From contig JALOTS010000112.1 in the NCBI GenBank assembly GCA_025457785.1, positions 1-7,164 on the forward strand: DNA of 7,164 nt, written 5' to 3'. Position numbers and translations under genes: made by a program. Shown piece after piece: positions 1 through 5,718 of this stretch. The notes beneath the pieces were generated by a model that saw nothing but the letters and a program-made list of their open reading frames with translations, had not been told where the DNA came from and made no database searches. Position 1 is the stretch's first letter, and the number at the start of each line of letters is the position of its first letter. This stretch comes from Pontiellaceae bacterium. GTDB taxonomy: Bacteria; Verrucomicrobiota; Kiritimatiellia; Kiritimatiellales; Tichowtungiaceae.

Positions 1-387
1 GGCGACCAGATTCACCATCAGATCGATAGAAATCTGGTCTTTTTCAACGCGGACTTTTGGATCGATGCTGACGACGGTGCTGAACTCCCCGCTGAGTTTG
101 CGGATATAATCCAGAATGGAATTCGTACTGATCGAAACGGAGCCATCGCCGAAATCGAACGCGATGTATCGGTCTTTCGAACGGCGCGGGCCAAACGAAA
201 TCAGGTAAAACATAGCGATAAAAATCAGGAGAATTCCTGTAAAGAGAGCCTTCCAGCCATGAAATGAAACCAGATCAAAGACATTCTTCTCTACCCCAAG
301 GATATTGGCGTGAACCAGTGCGCATCCCGTAGCAAAAAAAAGGATCCAAATAATGATTCCAGAGAGTAGATGAAGAATTTTTTTCAT
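1..387 (-). CDS. Asp23/AmaP-like membrane-anchored protein (partial, C-terminus off window)
   Basis: I read this open frame from the ATG at 385-387 leftwards to the window edge; 129 residues are visible with no stop. The start MKKILHLLSG leads into a hydrophobic helix at about residues 5-27. A second follows at about 47-66 (ALFTGILLIFIAMFYLISFG). After it comes a soluble part with a GDGSVSISTNSILDYIRK segment and alternating strands (VRVEKDQISIDLMVNLV). Two N-terminal helices followed by an Asp23/Gls24-like domain is the architecture of AmaP, the membrane anchor of the alkaline-shock protein Asp23 in Gram-positive bacteria; that match is from memory of the family, not an alignment. It lies 75 bases downstream of accC, the position where Bacillus carries the Asp23-family gene yqhY. 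Cys22 follows Ala-Thr-Gly, so a lipoprotein is an alternative, though a second membrane helix argues against it. The ribosome-binding site is weak, and an inverted repeat lies immediately upstream. Confidence 0.62.
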   Translation of the reverse strand, partial: MKKILHLLSGIIIWILFFATGCALVHANILGVEKNVFDLVSFHGWKALFTGILLIFIAMFYLISFGPRRSKDRYIAFDFGDGSVSISTNSILDYIRKLSGEFSTVVSIDPKVRVEKDQISIDLMVNLVA

Positions 388-396
388 TTTATACAG

Positions 397-431
397 CCCG
401 TTGATGACGCAGACAAGCGGTCGTCAGCGGG
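397..431. repeat. Imperfect inverted repeat before the AmaP-like start
   Basis: The arms are 397-408 (cccgttgatgac) and 420-431 (gtcgtcagcggg), with an 11-base loop. They are complementary at 10 of 12 positions. In the minus-strand transcript the two exceptions are C-A mismatches. The structure ends 9 bases before the ATG at 387, so it may cover the ribosome-binding region of the AmaP-like gene. No T-run follows on the minus strand, so it is not a classical terminator. Confidence 0.45.
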
Positions 432-462
432 TTGTTTGTTTTACGCTCACGACCGATTCTGC

Positions 463-1830
463 TTATTGCCGGTCAACCAAGAAGTTTTCATGCATGAATT
501 TCTCAAGGAAGGCGGTGTTATATTCTCCGCGGCGGAACCGATCGTCCATCAATAAGGCAATTCCGACCGGAACGCTGGTATGCGGTCCGTTAATGGCAAA
601 TTCCTCAAGGGCGCGGTGCAGGCGTTGAATTGCTTCTTCCCGTGAGGAGCCGCGGGCAATGATTTTGGCAATCATGCTGTCATAATAGGGTGAAATGGTG
701 TAGCCGCTATAGACGTGCGAATCAATTCGGATGCCGGGGCCGCCCGGGAAATGAACTCCGTCCACCTTGCCGGGCGACGGGGCGAAATTTTTATAGGGAT
801 TTTCGGCATTCACACGGAATTCAACGGCATAACAACGGGCTTTTACATCCTCCTGTGCAAAGGAAAGCTTTCTGCCCATCGCAACCAGGATTTGCTCTTT
901 CACCAGATCAATTCCCGTCACTTCTTCTGTCACTGTATGTTCCACCTGAATCCGGGTGTTCATCTCCATGAAGTAGAATTTCCTGGCTTTTTCGTCGTAA
1001 AGAAATTCAAGCGTGCCTGCGCTGTTGTATCCAACCGCTTTGGCGGCCTTTACACCCGCTTCGCCGAGCGCTTTGCGTTCTTCGGGGGAGAGCGCCGGAC
1101 AGGGCGACTCTTCCAGCAGTTTCTGGTGGCGGCGCTGAATACTGCAGTCCCGCTCGCCGAGATGTACCACATTGCTGTGGTTGTCGCCCATAATCTGCAC
1201 TTCAACATGCCGTGCGGATTCAATATATTTTTCCATGAAAACGTCGGGATTGCTGAATGCGCTTTCCGCTTCGGCGCGAGCCATCATAAATCCCTGCACC
1301 AGACTGACATCGTTATGCGCCACACGCATCCCCTTGCCGCCGCCGCCCGCAACCGCCTTGATCAAAACCGGATAGCCCATTTTATGAGCCAGTTCCAGGG
1401 CCTCTTCTTTGGTCGCGAGAATTCCATCGCTTCCGGGGGTAATCGGTACGCCGGCGGCTTTCATCGTATCCCGTGCAATGGCCTTATCGCCCATTTGGCG
1501 GATCACTTCGGGATTCGGGCCGATAAAGGTGATGTTGCAACTCCGGCAGATTTCCGCGAAGTGGGCGTTTTCGGCCAGAAAACCGTAGCCGGGATGAATG
1601 GCATCCACATCGGCCACCTCGGCGGCGCTGATGATGTTGGACATTTTCAAATAGCTGGAGGTTGCGGAAGCCGGTCCGATACAAAGGGCCTCATCCGCCA
1701 TTTGAACGTGAAGTGACTCCTCGTCGGCTTCCGAATGCACGGCAACCGACCGGATTCCAAGCTCTTTACATGCCCGGATAATCCGCAAGGCGATTTCCCC
1801 GCGATTGGCAATCAGTATTTTTTCAAACAT
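463..1830 (-). CDS. accC: Acetyl-CoA carboxylase, biotin carboxylase subunit
   Basis: This is a full-length biotin carboxylase of 455 residues (E. coli AccC is 449). It uses ATP and bicarbonate to carboxylate the biotin on AccB, the first half-reaction of malonyl-CoA synthesis in the cytoplasm. The start MFEKILIANRGEIALRIIRA is the family signature. The N-terminal domain contains DAIHPGYGFLAEN at about 77-89. The ATP-grasp domain follows, with the glycine-rich loop KAVAGGGGKGM near 158-168, RHVEVQIMGD near 207-216, RRHQKLLEE near 233-241 and the catalytic segment MEMNTRIQVEHTVTEE near 288-303. The C-terminal lid contains EFRVNAENP. I chose the ATG at 1828-1830 because AAGG lies six bases upstream and the family starts here; a TTG six codons earlier is open but unnecessary. 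The conserved EHPVTE is EHTVTE here, a variant I recall from pyruvate carboxylases. It lies 104 bases downstream of accB and is surely cotranscribed with it. Confidence 0.97.
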   Translation of the reverse strand: MFEKILIANRGEIALRIIRACKELGIRSVAVHSEADEESLHVQMADEALCIGPASATSSYLKMSNIISAAEVADVDAIHPGYGFLAENAHFAEICRSCNITFIGPNPEVIRQMGDKAIARDTMKAAGVPITPGSDGILATKEEALELAHKMGYPVLIKAVAGGGGKGMRVAHNDVSLVQGFMMARAEAESAFSNPDVFMEKYIESARHVEVQIMGDNHSNVVHLGERDCSIQRRHQKLLEESPCPALSPEERKALGEAGVKAAKAVGYNSAGTLEFLYDEKARKFYFMEMNTRIQVEHTVTEEVTGIDLVKEQILVAMGRKLSFAQEDVKARCYAVEFRVNAENPYKNFAPSPGKVDGVHFPGGPGIRIDSHVYSGYTISPYYDSMIAKIIARGSSREEAIQRLHRALEEFAINGPHTSVPVGIALLMDDRFRRGEYNTAFLEKFMHENFLVDRQ

Positions 1831-1846
1831 AAAAAACCTTCGGTTC

Positions 1847-1877
1847 AATCCGGGATCCGAAATCCGGGATCCGAAAT
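1847..1877. repeat. Tandem 14-base repeat between accB and accC
   Basis: The unit aatccgggatccga occurs twice without a gap and without a mismatch (1847-1860 and 1861-1874), followed by the first three bases of a third copy (1875-1877). Each unit contains a ggatcc core, so it is partly self-complementary. It lies 16 bases upstream of the accC ATG, within the accB-accC spacer. Confidence 0.85.
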
Positions 1878-1879
1878 AA

Positions 1880-1934
1880 ATTTTAAATCCGGCTCCGTTT
1901 CGAATTCAGGAATTTGTGCTTCGAATTTTAAAAA
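1880..1934. repeat. Degenerate TTCGAATT-type sequence in the accB-accC spacer
   Basis: The rest of the spacer is low in complexity: ttcgaatt occurs at 1899-1906 and again at 1920-1927, with aggaattt between them. It contains no open frame of note. It probably belongs with the adjacent tandem repeat to one degenerate intergenic repeat tract. Confidence 0.4.
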
Positions 1935-2396
1935 TTATGCCGGATCAACAAGGAACAGCACCTGTCCGAATTGTACGGGTGTGGCGTTATCGACCATGAT
2001 CTTTTTAACCTTGCCCTTCACTTCGGACTGAATCTCGTTCATTACCTTCATGGCCTCGATAATGCACACAACCGAATCCGGTTCAACTTCCTGTCCGATT
2101 TGAACAAACGGATCGGAATCCGGTGACGGTGCCCGGTAAAAGGTTCCAACCATTGGAGATTTAATCTGAAGCAGCCCGGCATCAGCATCCACGATAACCG
2201 GTGCCGCAGGTGTAAAAACGGCGGACGGGGCCGGTGCGGACGGAGCGGCGATTGCGTGAGATGCGGAACTCACCTGGGTTACGCCGGAGGTGCCGCGTTT
2301 AAGCTGAAGAGTAAATGCTTCTTCTTCGAGTAAAAATTCCGCGAGATCATTCTCAGTCATCATTTCAACGATTTTTTTGATTTCCTTGAGTTCCAT
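1935..2396 (-). CDS. accB: Acetyl-CoA carboxylase, biotin carboxyl carrier protein
   Basis: This is a 153-residue BCCP, close to the 150-160 usual for the family. The N-terminal helical part (MELKEIKKIVEMMTENDLAE) precedes an Ala/Pro-rich flexible linker at about 44-67. The biotinyl domain at about 76-153 follows. It carries the biotinylation motif EAMKVMNEI, in which Lys117 is the expected biotin attachment site, and the usual SPMVGTFYRAPSPD lead-in at 80-93. The protein carries biotin between AccC, which carboxylates it, and the AccAD carboxyltransferase, which is not in this window. The start is the ATG at 2394-2396 with AGGAG about nine bases upstream. It lies 47 bases downstream of ruvC and 104 bases upstream of accC on the same strand. 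Confidence 0.97.
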   Translation of the reverse strand: MELKEIKKIVEMMTENDLAEFLLEEEAFTLQLKRGTSGVTQVSSASHAIAAPSAPAPSAVFTPAAPVIVDADAGLLQIKSPMVGTFYRAPSPDSDPFVQIGQEVEPDSVVCIIEAMKVMNEIQSEVKGKVKKIMVDNATPVQFGQVLFLVDPA

Positions 2397-2443
2397 CAGG
2401 TCATTCTCCTATTGGGTTTCTTGAACAGGACAGGACGCTACCA

Positions 2444-2950
2444 TTAAATCGGCATCGAACGCAAGGCTTCCGGTAAACCTCGTTGGTGGGCATGGCAGAT
2501 TGCCGCCGCCAGCGCATCAGCGGCATCATCCTGGGGTTGTTCATTCAGCGACAGCAGGCGCATCACCATTTTAGCCACTTGCTCTTTACTGGCGGCACCG
2601 GCGCCGACGGTTGCCTGTTTAATGGAGCGCGGCGAATACTCATAAACGGGCAGGGAACGCAACGCACAGGCGGCCAGTACCACGCCGCGCGCCTGTCCGA
2701 GAATCATCGCCGTTCCGGCATTCTTGGAAAAAAAAGCTCCTTCAATCACCGCCTCATCGGGTTCAAATTCCGTAATCAGTTTGTCGATCTCCCGATGAAT
2801 CGCCGCCAGGCATCCGGTGTGCGGCAGTGTCGCTTTATTCCGGATTCGCCCGAAAGCCAGCGCACGCATTTGATGACCGGACACCTCGATCACAGCCACA
2901 CCGGACGAGCGCAATGAAGTATCTACACCCAATATACGGATTTTGTTCAT
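2444..2950 (-). CDS. ruvC: Crossover junction endodeoxyribonuclease RuvC
   Basis: This is a 168-residue Holliday-junction resolvase, normal length for RuvC, which cuts four-way junctions during recombinational repair. The RNase H-like fold begins ILGVDTSLRSSGVAVIE with catalytic Asp10. The second acidic residue is Glu70 in DEAVIEGAFFSKNAGTA. The C-terminal DDAADALAAAICH segment supplies Asp142 and Asp145, spaced like Asp138 and Asp141 of E. coli. All four catalytic acids are therefore present. I chose the ATG at 2948-2950 because GGAAAG lies seven bases upstream; an in-frame TTG five codons earlier has no ribosome-binding site. It sits between the membrane-protein gene (35-base gap) and accB (47-base gap), not beside ruvAB; ruvA is about 1.2 kb away on the opposite strand. 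Confidence 0.96.
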   Translation of the reverse strand: MNKIRILGVDTSLRSSGVAVIEVSGHQMRALAFGRIRNKATLPHTGCLAAIHREIDKLITEFEPDEAVIEGAFFSKNAGTAMILGQARGVVLAACALRSLPVYEYSPRSIKQATVGAGAASKEQVAKMVMRLLSLNEQPQDDAADALAAAICHAHQRGLPEALRSMPI

Positions 2951-2985
2951 AGAAAAGCTTTCCAACTGGTGAAAAACCGGAAGAT

Positions 2986-3657
2986 TTATCGGCCTGCACC
3001 AGCAATCCCTGTTATGATTCCAACAATAATGACCTTGGAAATGATCTCTGCAATCACGAGTCCGATAACAAACGTCCGGACGGCTTTTTCGCGTTGCGGA
3101 TCACACGAGATGCTGTAGCCGCTGTACATTAAGCGAATCATCCAGATCAAAGCCAGCAGCATGATCACGACGGTCGCTCCGAACATTACGGCATCTGCCG
3201 GATTCAATCCGTCAGGCATCTTTTGGGTCCGGGAATATGCAATCAAAATGTGTATAAATCGCGTATAGGCCGGAGGAAGCGTGGCGAGCGCGATAAACAG
3301 AGCGGGCCAGCGCGCCAGCGCCTGCGTACCGAAAACATCAATGGCCCGAAACGGTTTTTTTACCACTGTTTTTCCGATGATCCAGAAAATGATGCCCATG
3401 CACAACCAGTCAATTATGCCTGCTGCCAGAAAAACCCATTGAGGCGCGTTTCTGCCGGAGTGCATATCCAGTACGCCGTCGAAATGCGTGTTGCTGTAAG
3501 ACCCCAGGTGTCCTGCGACCAATATAACAGTCACGCCGATCCAAAGGGCTTTCCATCCTGCAATTGTTACAAAGGGGTTAAACAGCCATGAGGTTTTACT
3601 TGTGTCACTCACGATCCAGCGCCTTAGCCTGGCTCCGGGCGTATTTATTTTACTCAT
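2986..3657 (-). CDS. Multi-pass membrane protein, YIP1-like
   Basis: This is a 223-residue integral membrane protein. Hydrophobic segments are visible at roughly 34-50, 74-95, 116-140, 156-178 and 194-219, giving five likely membrane helices and a soluble N-terminus. The number of helices, the length and the segment DVFGTQALARWPALF suggest the bacterial YIP1 family, but I cannot align it, so the name is tentative and no function should be inferred from it. The ATG at 3655-3657 has a strong AAGGAG site upstream that lies inside the end of the preceding DUF2089 gene. The two genes overlap by 8 bases (3650-3657), which predicts translational coupling and a shared role. An upstream in-frame start would extend the overlap and lacks support. 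ruvC follows after 35 bases. Confidence 0.72.
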   Translation of the reverse strand: MSKINTPGARLRRWIVSDTSKTSWLFNPFVTIAGWKALWIGVTVILVAGHLGSYSNTHFDGVLDMHSGRNAPQWVFLAAGIIDWLCMGIIFWIIGKTVVKKPFRAIDVFGTQALARWPALFIALATLPPAYTRFIHILIAYSRTQKMPDGLNPADAVMFGATVVIMLLALIWMIRLMYSGYSISCDPQREKAVRTFVIGLVIAEIISKVIIVGIITGIAGAGR

Positions 3658-3940
3658 TTGGTTCTCCTTGACACCTTTCGGTCTCTTCGATTTTTCTAAT
3701 GATCTCATTCAGCTTATTGCGGACAGTCGGATAGCTGACATTCATGATCGCCGCCATCTCTTTAAGGCTCCCGCTGGCTTTAATGAAACTCAGAACAAAC
3801 ATCTGTTCCTCGTTCGAAAGTCCGCTGATCAGAGGAAGCGGATAGACTCCTTCCACTTCTGTTTCGCAAACTGCGCATTTCAGTCGCCGGACAGTAAGTT
3901 GTTCGGAACAGCTTGGGCAATGTGTCGGCATCTTTTTCAT
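3650..3940 (-). CDS. DUF2089 family zinc-ribbon / helix-turn-helix protein
   Basis: This is a 96-residue protein. The N-terminus MKKMPTHCPSCSEQL with a second CAVC pair (Cys8, Cys11, Cys22, Cys25) forms a four-cysteine zinc ribbon. After the linker VYPLPLISGLSNEEQMFVLSF comes a helix-turn-helix-like segment, SGSLKEMAAIMNVSYPTVRN, at about 56-75, then a basic/acidic helix. This order and wording match DUF2089, a family of small putative DNA-binding regulators; its targets are not known to me. It is the first gene of the minus-strand block, immediately downstream of a very AT-rich spacer, so it could regulate its own operon. No clear ribosome-binding site precedes the ATG at 3938-3940, and the N-terminal cysteines leave little room for a later start. 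Confidence 0.85.
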   Translation of the reverse strand: MKKMPTHCPSCSEQLTVRRLKCAVCETEVEGVYPLPLISGLSNEEQMFVLSFIKASGSLKEMAAIMNVSYPTVRNKLNEIIRKIEETERCQGEPNE

Positions 3941-4169
3941 AATACAAAAAATCTGATATAAAAAATTAAAATAAAAATCAATATTATTTATTTTAAATCA
4001 ATAAAAATTTCAGATAGTTAATAAAATATTCTATAGAACCTTCGTGTTCGACGGGTTTGTCGGGAAATATGAGTACAGCGTTTGTCGGACTCCATTTGCG
4101 GTTCAGTGATTTTTTATTATTCATATTTCACAGTTTAATATTCTGAAGTGCTCTGATACGCTCGGGCCT
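3941..4169. promoter_or_regulatory. Divergent intergenic region, AT-rich, probable promoters on both sides
   Basis: This 229-base gap separates the DUF2089 gene (minus) from ruvA (plus), so it must hold promoters for both. Bases 3941-4035 have about one G or C in ten, far below the genes. The best minus-strand promoter I can propose is TTGATT (plus-strand 3976-3981) and TATATC (3955-3960) with a short 15-base spacer; this is weak. The 9-mer aaatcaata occurs at 3975-3983 and 3995-4003, exactly 20 bases apart. A perfect palindrome ttctatagaa lies at 4029-4038, and gtttgtcgg occurs at 4055-4063 and 4080-4088. I found no convincing plus-strand promoter hexamers. Confidence 0.5.
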
Positions 4170-4760
4170 ATGATTACCTTTCTGGAAGGCCTTCTTGAGG
4201 AAAAACAACCCGGGCGTGTTGTGATAAATGTCGGAGGGGTCGGATACGAAGCACATGTTCCGCTTAGCAGCTTTGACCGTCTGCCGCCCGAAGGGGTAAA
4301 AACCCGGATTTTGATTTATCACCACATCACCGAGGTTTCGCAGGTTCTGTTCGGGTTTTCCACTGCTGAAGAGCGCCGGATGTTTATTCTGCTGCTGGGT
4401 GTCAGCGGCATCGGCCCGAAAATTGCCATCAGCGCTCTTTCCGGTCTTTCGGTGCGTGATCTGAAAACTGCGCTGATCGAAAGCGATATCAAACGGCTTT
4501 CCTCCATATCCGGCATCGGAAAAAAAACCGCCGAACGGATTGTCGTTGAACTGCGCGATAAATTTTCCGGCGGCGAAGCTTTTGAAACGCTGGCAGGCAC
4601 CGGCGGGCTGCCCGGCGACAGCCGTCTGCGCGATGCCGCTCTCGCCCTGATTTCTCTCGGTTACAAACAAGACGATGCCAGGAAAATGATCAAAGTCATC
4701 AGGCTGGAGCCTGCAACCTCGGTTGAGGATCTTGTCCGCATGGCGCTGACAGGAGGATAA
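4170..4760 (+). CDS. ruvA: Holliday junction branch migration protein RuvA
   Basis: This is a 196-residue RuvA, the tetrameric protein that binds four-way junctions and loads the RuvB helicase. Domain I (about 1-65) starts MITFLEGLLEE and includes VGGVGYEAHVPL. Domain II has two helix-hairpin-helix motifs, LLLGVSGIGPKIA at about 75-87 and LSSISGIGKKTAERIVVEL at about 110-128. After a Gly-rich linker near 134-150, domain III at about 151-196 (DAALALISLGYKQDDARKMI) is the RuvB-contacting part. At the acidic pin E. coli has Glu55-Asp56; here the sequence is ITEVSQVLFGF, so the first acid remains and the second is valine. The start at 4170 fits the family, but no clear ribosome-binding site precedes it. 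ruvB does not follow; the next gene starts two bases after the stop. Confidence 0.96.
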   Translation: MITFLEGLLEEKQPGRVVINVGGVGYEAHVPLSSFDRLPPEGVKTRILIYHHITEVSQVLFGFSTAEERRMFILLLGVSGIGPKIAISALSGLSVRDLKTALIESDIKRLSSISGIGKKTAERIVVELRDKFSGGEAFETLAGTGGLPGDSRLRDAALALISLGYKQDDARKMIKVIRLEPATSVEDLVRMALTGG

Positions 4761-4761
4761 A

Positions 4762-5502
4762 ATGAAAAAACCGAACAATATCCAAACATTGAAAAAAATC
4801 AGGCTTTGGTTTTTTTTATGCCTGATTTCCGGGGTCTCCGTTTTTGCCGATGCCATGACGAATGTCATTTACGAGGGGGAATCTGCGGAAGAGATGATCG
4901 GGGTAACTGTTTCGACTCATGAATCCGGTTTTTTGGGGGATAGTTATGCTGATTTCGGACGCGCAGGATCCTCTCTTAAGTGGACTCGGGTTTTTTCAGG
5001 CGGAGGAAGCGCTACTCTGAGTTTCCGGTATGCCAATGCCTGCGGGGACAAAAGCTTCCGTCCGACCGAACTTTATGTAAACAATATCAAGGTTTCTACA
5101 ATTGAATGGCCGCTTACTGAGTTGTGGACCATCTGGAAAACGCAGGAGGTTCAGGTGACACTTCGGCGTGGAATAAATACCGTTGAGTTGCGTCAGATAA
5201 CCTATGCCGGTCCGAATATAGATCAAATGACGGTGATTTCCTCCCCGGCGGAACTGAAGCCTGTTCCTGATGTGACGGGTCTTTATCGGGAAGCCGCGCA
5301 GGCAAACATTATCTCCGCCGGAATGGTTATCGGAAAGGTGACCACTGAATACAGCACGACGGTTGCGGCGGGCATGGTGATCCGTCAGAAACCGGACGGG
5401 GGCTCATTGCAACCGGACGGCTGCCCGATAGACCTCGTTATTTCACTGGGTCCGCCGGAAACACTCGGGAATGCGGAGCGGGCTTTCCTTGCTCTCATCT
5501 AA
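4762..5502 (+). CDS. Secreted protein with CBM6/35-like domain and a PASTA domain
   Basis: This 246-residue protein is probably exported. It begins with a basic N-terminus and a hydrophobic core (RLWFFLCLISGVSVFA) with likely signal-peptidase cleavage after Ala29. Residues about 35-160 resemble a CBM6/CBM35 carbohydrate-binding jelly-roll: IYEGE near the start, GDSYADFGRAGSSLKW, GGGSATLSFRYAN, YVNNIKV, WKTQEVQVTLRRGINTVEL, and the closing NIDQMTV. Residues about 166-230 form one PASTA domain, from PVPDVTGLYREAAQANIISA to DLVISLGPP. PASTA repeats elsewhere bind peptidoglycan or act as spacers. No catalytic domain is present, and the protein stops 16 residues after the PASTA domain, so it may be a stand-alone adhesin or a truncated larger protein; I see no continuing frame downstream. 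The ribosome-binding site AGGAGG (4751-4756) lies inside the end of ruvA, five bases before the ATG. Confidence 0.78.
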   Translation: MKKPNNIQTLKKIRLWFFLCLISGVSVFADAMTNVIYEGESAEEMIGVTVSTHESGFLGDSYADFGRAGSSLKWTRVFSGGGSATLSFRYANACGDKSFRPTELYVNNIKVSTIEWPLTELWTIWKTQEVQVTLRRGINTVELRQITYAGPNIDQMTVISSPAELKPVPDVTGLYREAAQANIISAGMVIGKVTTEYSTTVAAGMVIRQKPDGGSLQPDGCPIDLVISLGPPETLGNAERAFLALI

Positions 5503-5718
5503 ACAGTTCATGAGGCATGACTTTTGATTTACGAGATTAATCGGAATTCTTCGGCTCTGTCGCGGCATAGCCGCAACCAAAAAATGTTGGCCACGAAAAA
5601 CACAAGAAGTCAAAAAAACAGGATCTGCACCTTTTAGTGGATTTTTGTGTTTTTTGCGGCAATGCCTTCCATTGATCCAGTATTCCTTCATTCCAATACT
5701 CCATGGAATGTTAATGCC
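5503..5718. repeat. Gene-free spacer with three inverted repeats; candidate dispersed element
   Basis: No credible gene lies here. Three structures follow one another. First, gcggc-ata-gccgc at 5562-5574 is a perfect 5-base stem. Second, a long imperfect inverted repeat pairs 5588-5608 (around cacgaaaaacacaag) with 5642-5661 (around tttttgtgttttttgcgg), with about 33 bases between. Third, cattcca at 5689-5695 and tggaatg at 5704-5710 form a 7-base stem with an 8-base loop, within a run of attcc-like words. From memory, similar A-rich 'aaaacacaa' and 'attcc' spacers recur in PVC genomes, so this is probably a dispersed non-coding repeat. It separates convergent genes ending at 5502 and 5719, so transcription may also end here, though none of the stems has a proper U-tract. 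Confidence 0.5.

Noticed and set aside
715..1716. Long plus-strand open frame of 333 residues
   Set aside because: It is the antisense shadow of accC; its His/Arg/Phe-rich translation has no domain, and accC is unambiguous.
2951..2985. Possible hairpin between the YIP1-like gene and ruvC
   Set aside because: The ccaactgg/ccgg words do not form a continuous stem of useful length.
4036..4049. GAAC-N6-GTTC as a possible LexA (SOS) box upstream of ruvA
   Set aside because: The Gram-positive box needs N4 spacing, and the motif I recall for Verrucomicrobia is TGTTC-N4-GAACA; neither fits, and no such site was found elsewhere in the window.
4128..4868. Minus-strand open frame of 246 residues
   Set aside because: It runs antisense through ruvA, has a non-protein-like composition, and ruvA carries all its family motifs.
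5508..5530. TCATG-AGG-CATGA followed by CTTTTGATTT as a terminator for the CBM-PASTA gene
   Set aside because: The stem has only five pairs, is AT-rich and the T-run is interrupted; too weak to call.
5455..5540. Frameshift extending the CBM-PASTA protein
   Set aside because: The other two plus-strand frames stop within about 25 codons and show no PASTA- or CBM-like sequence.
5443..5691. Minus-strand open frame of 82 residues
   Set aside because: It reads through the inverted repeats of the spacer and into the 3' end of the CBM-PASTA gene; composition and position indicate a spurious frame.
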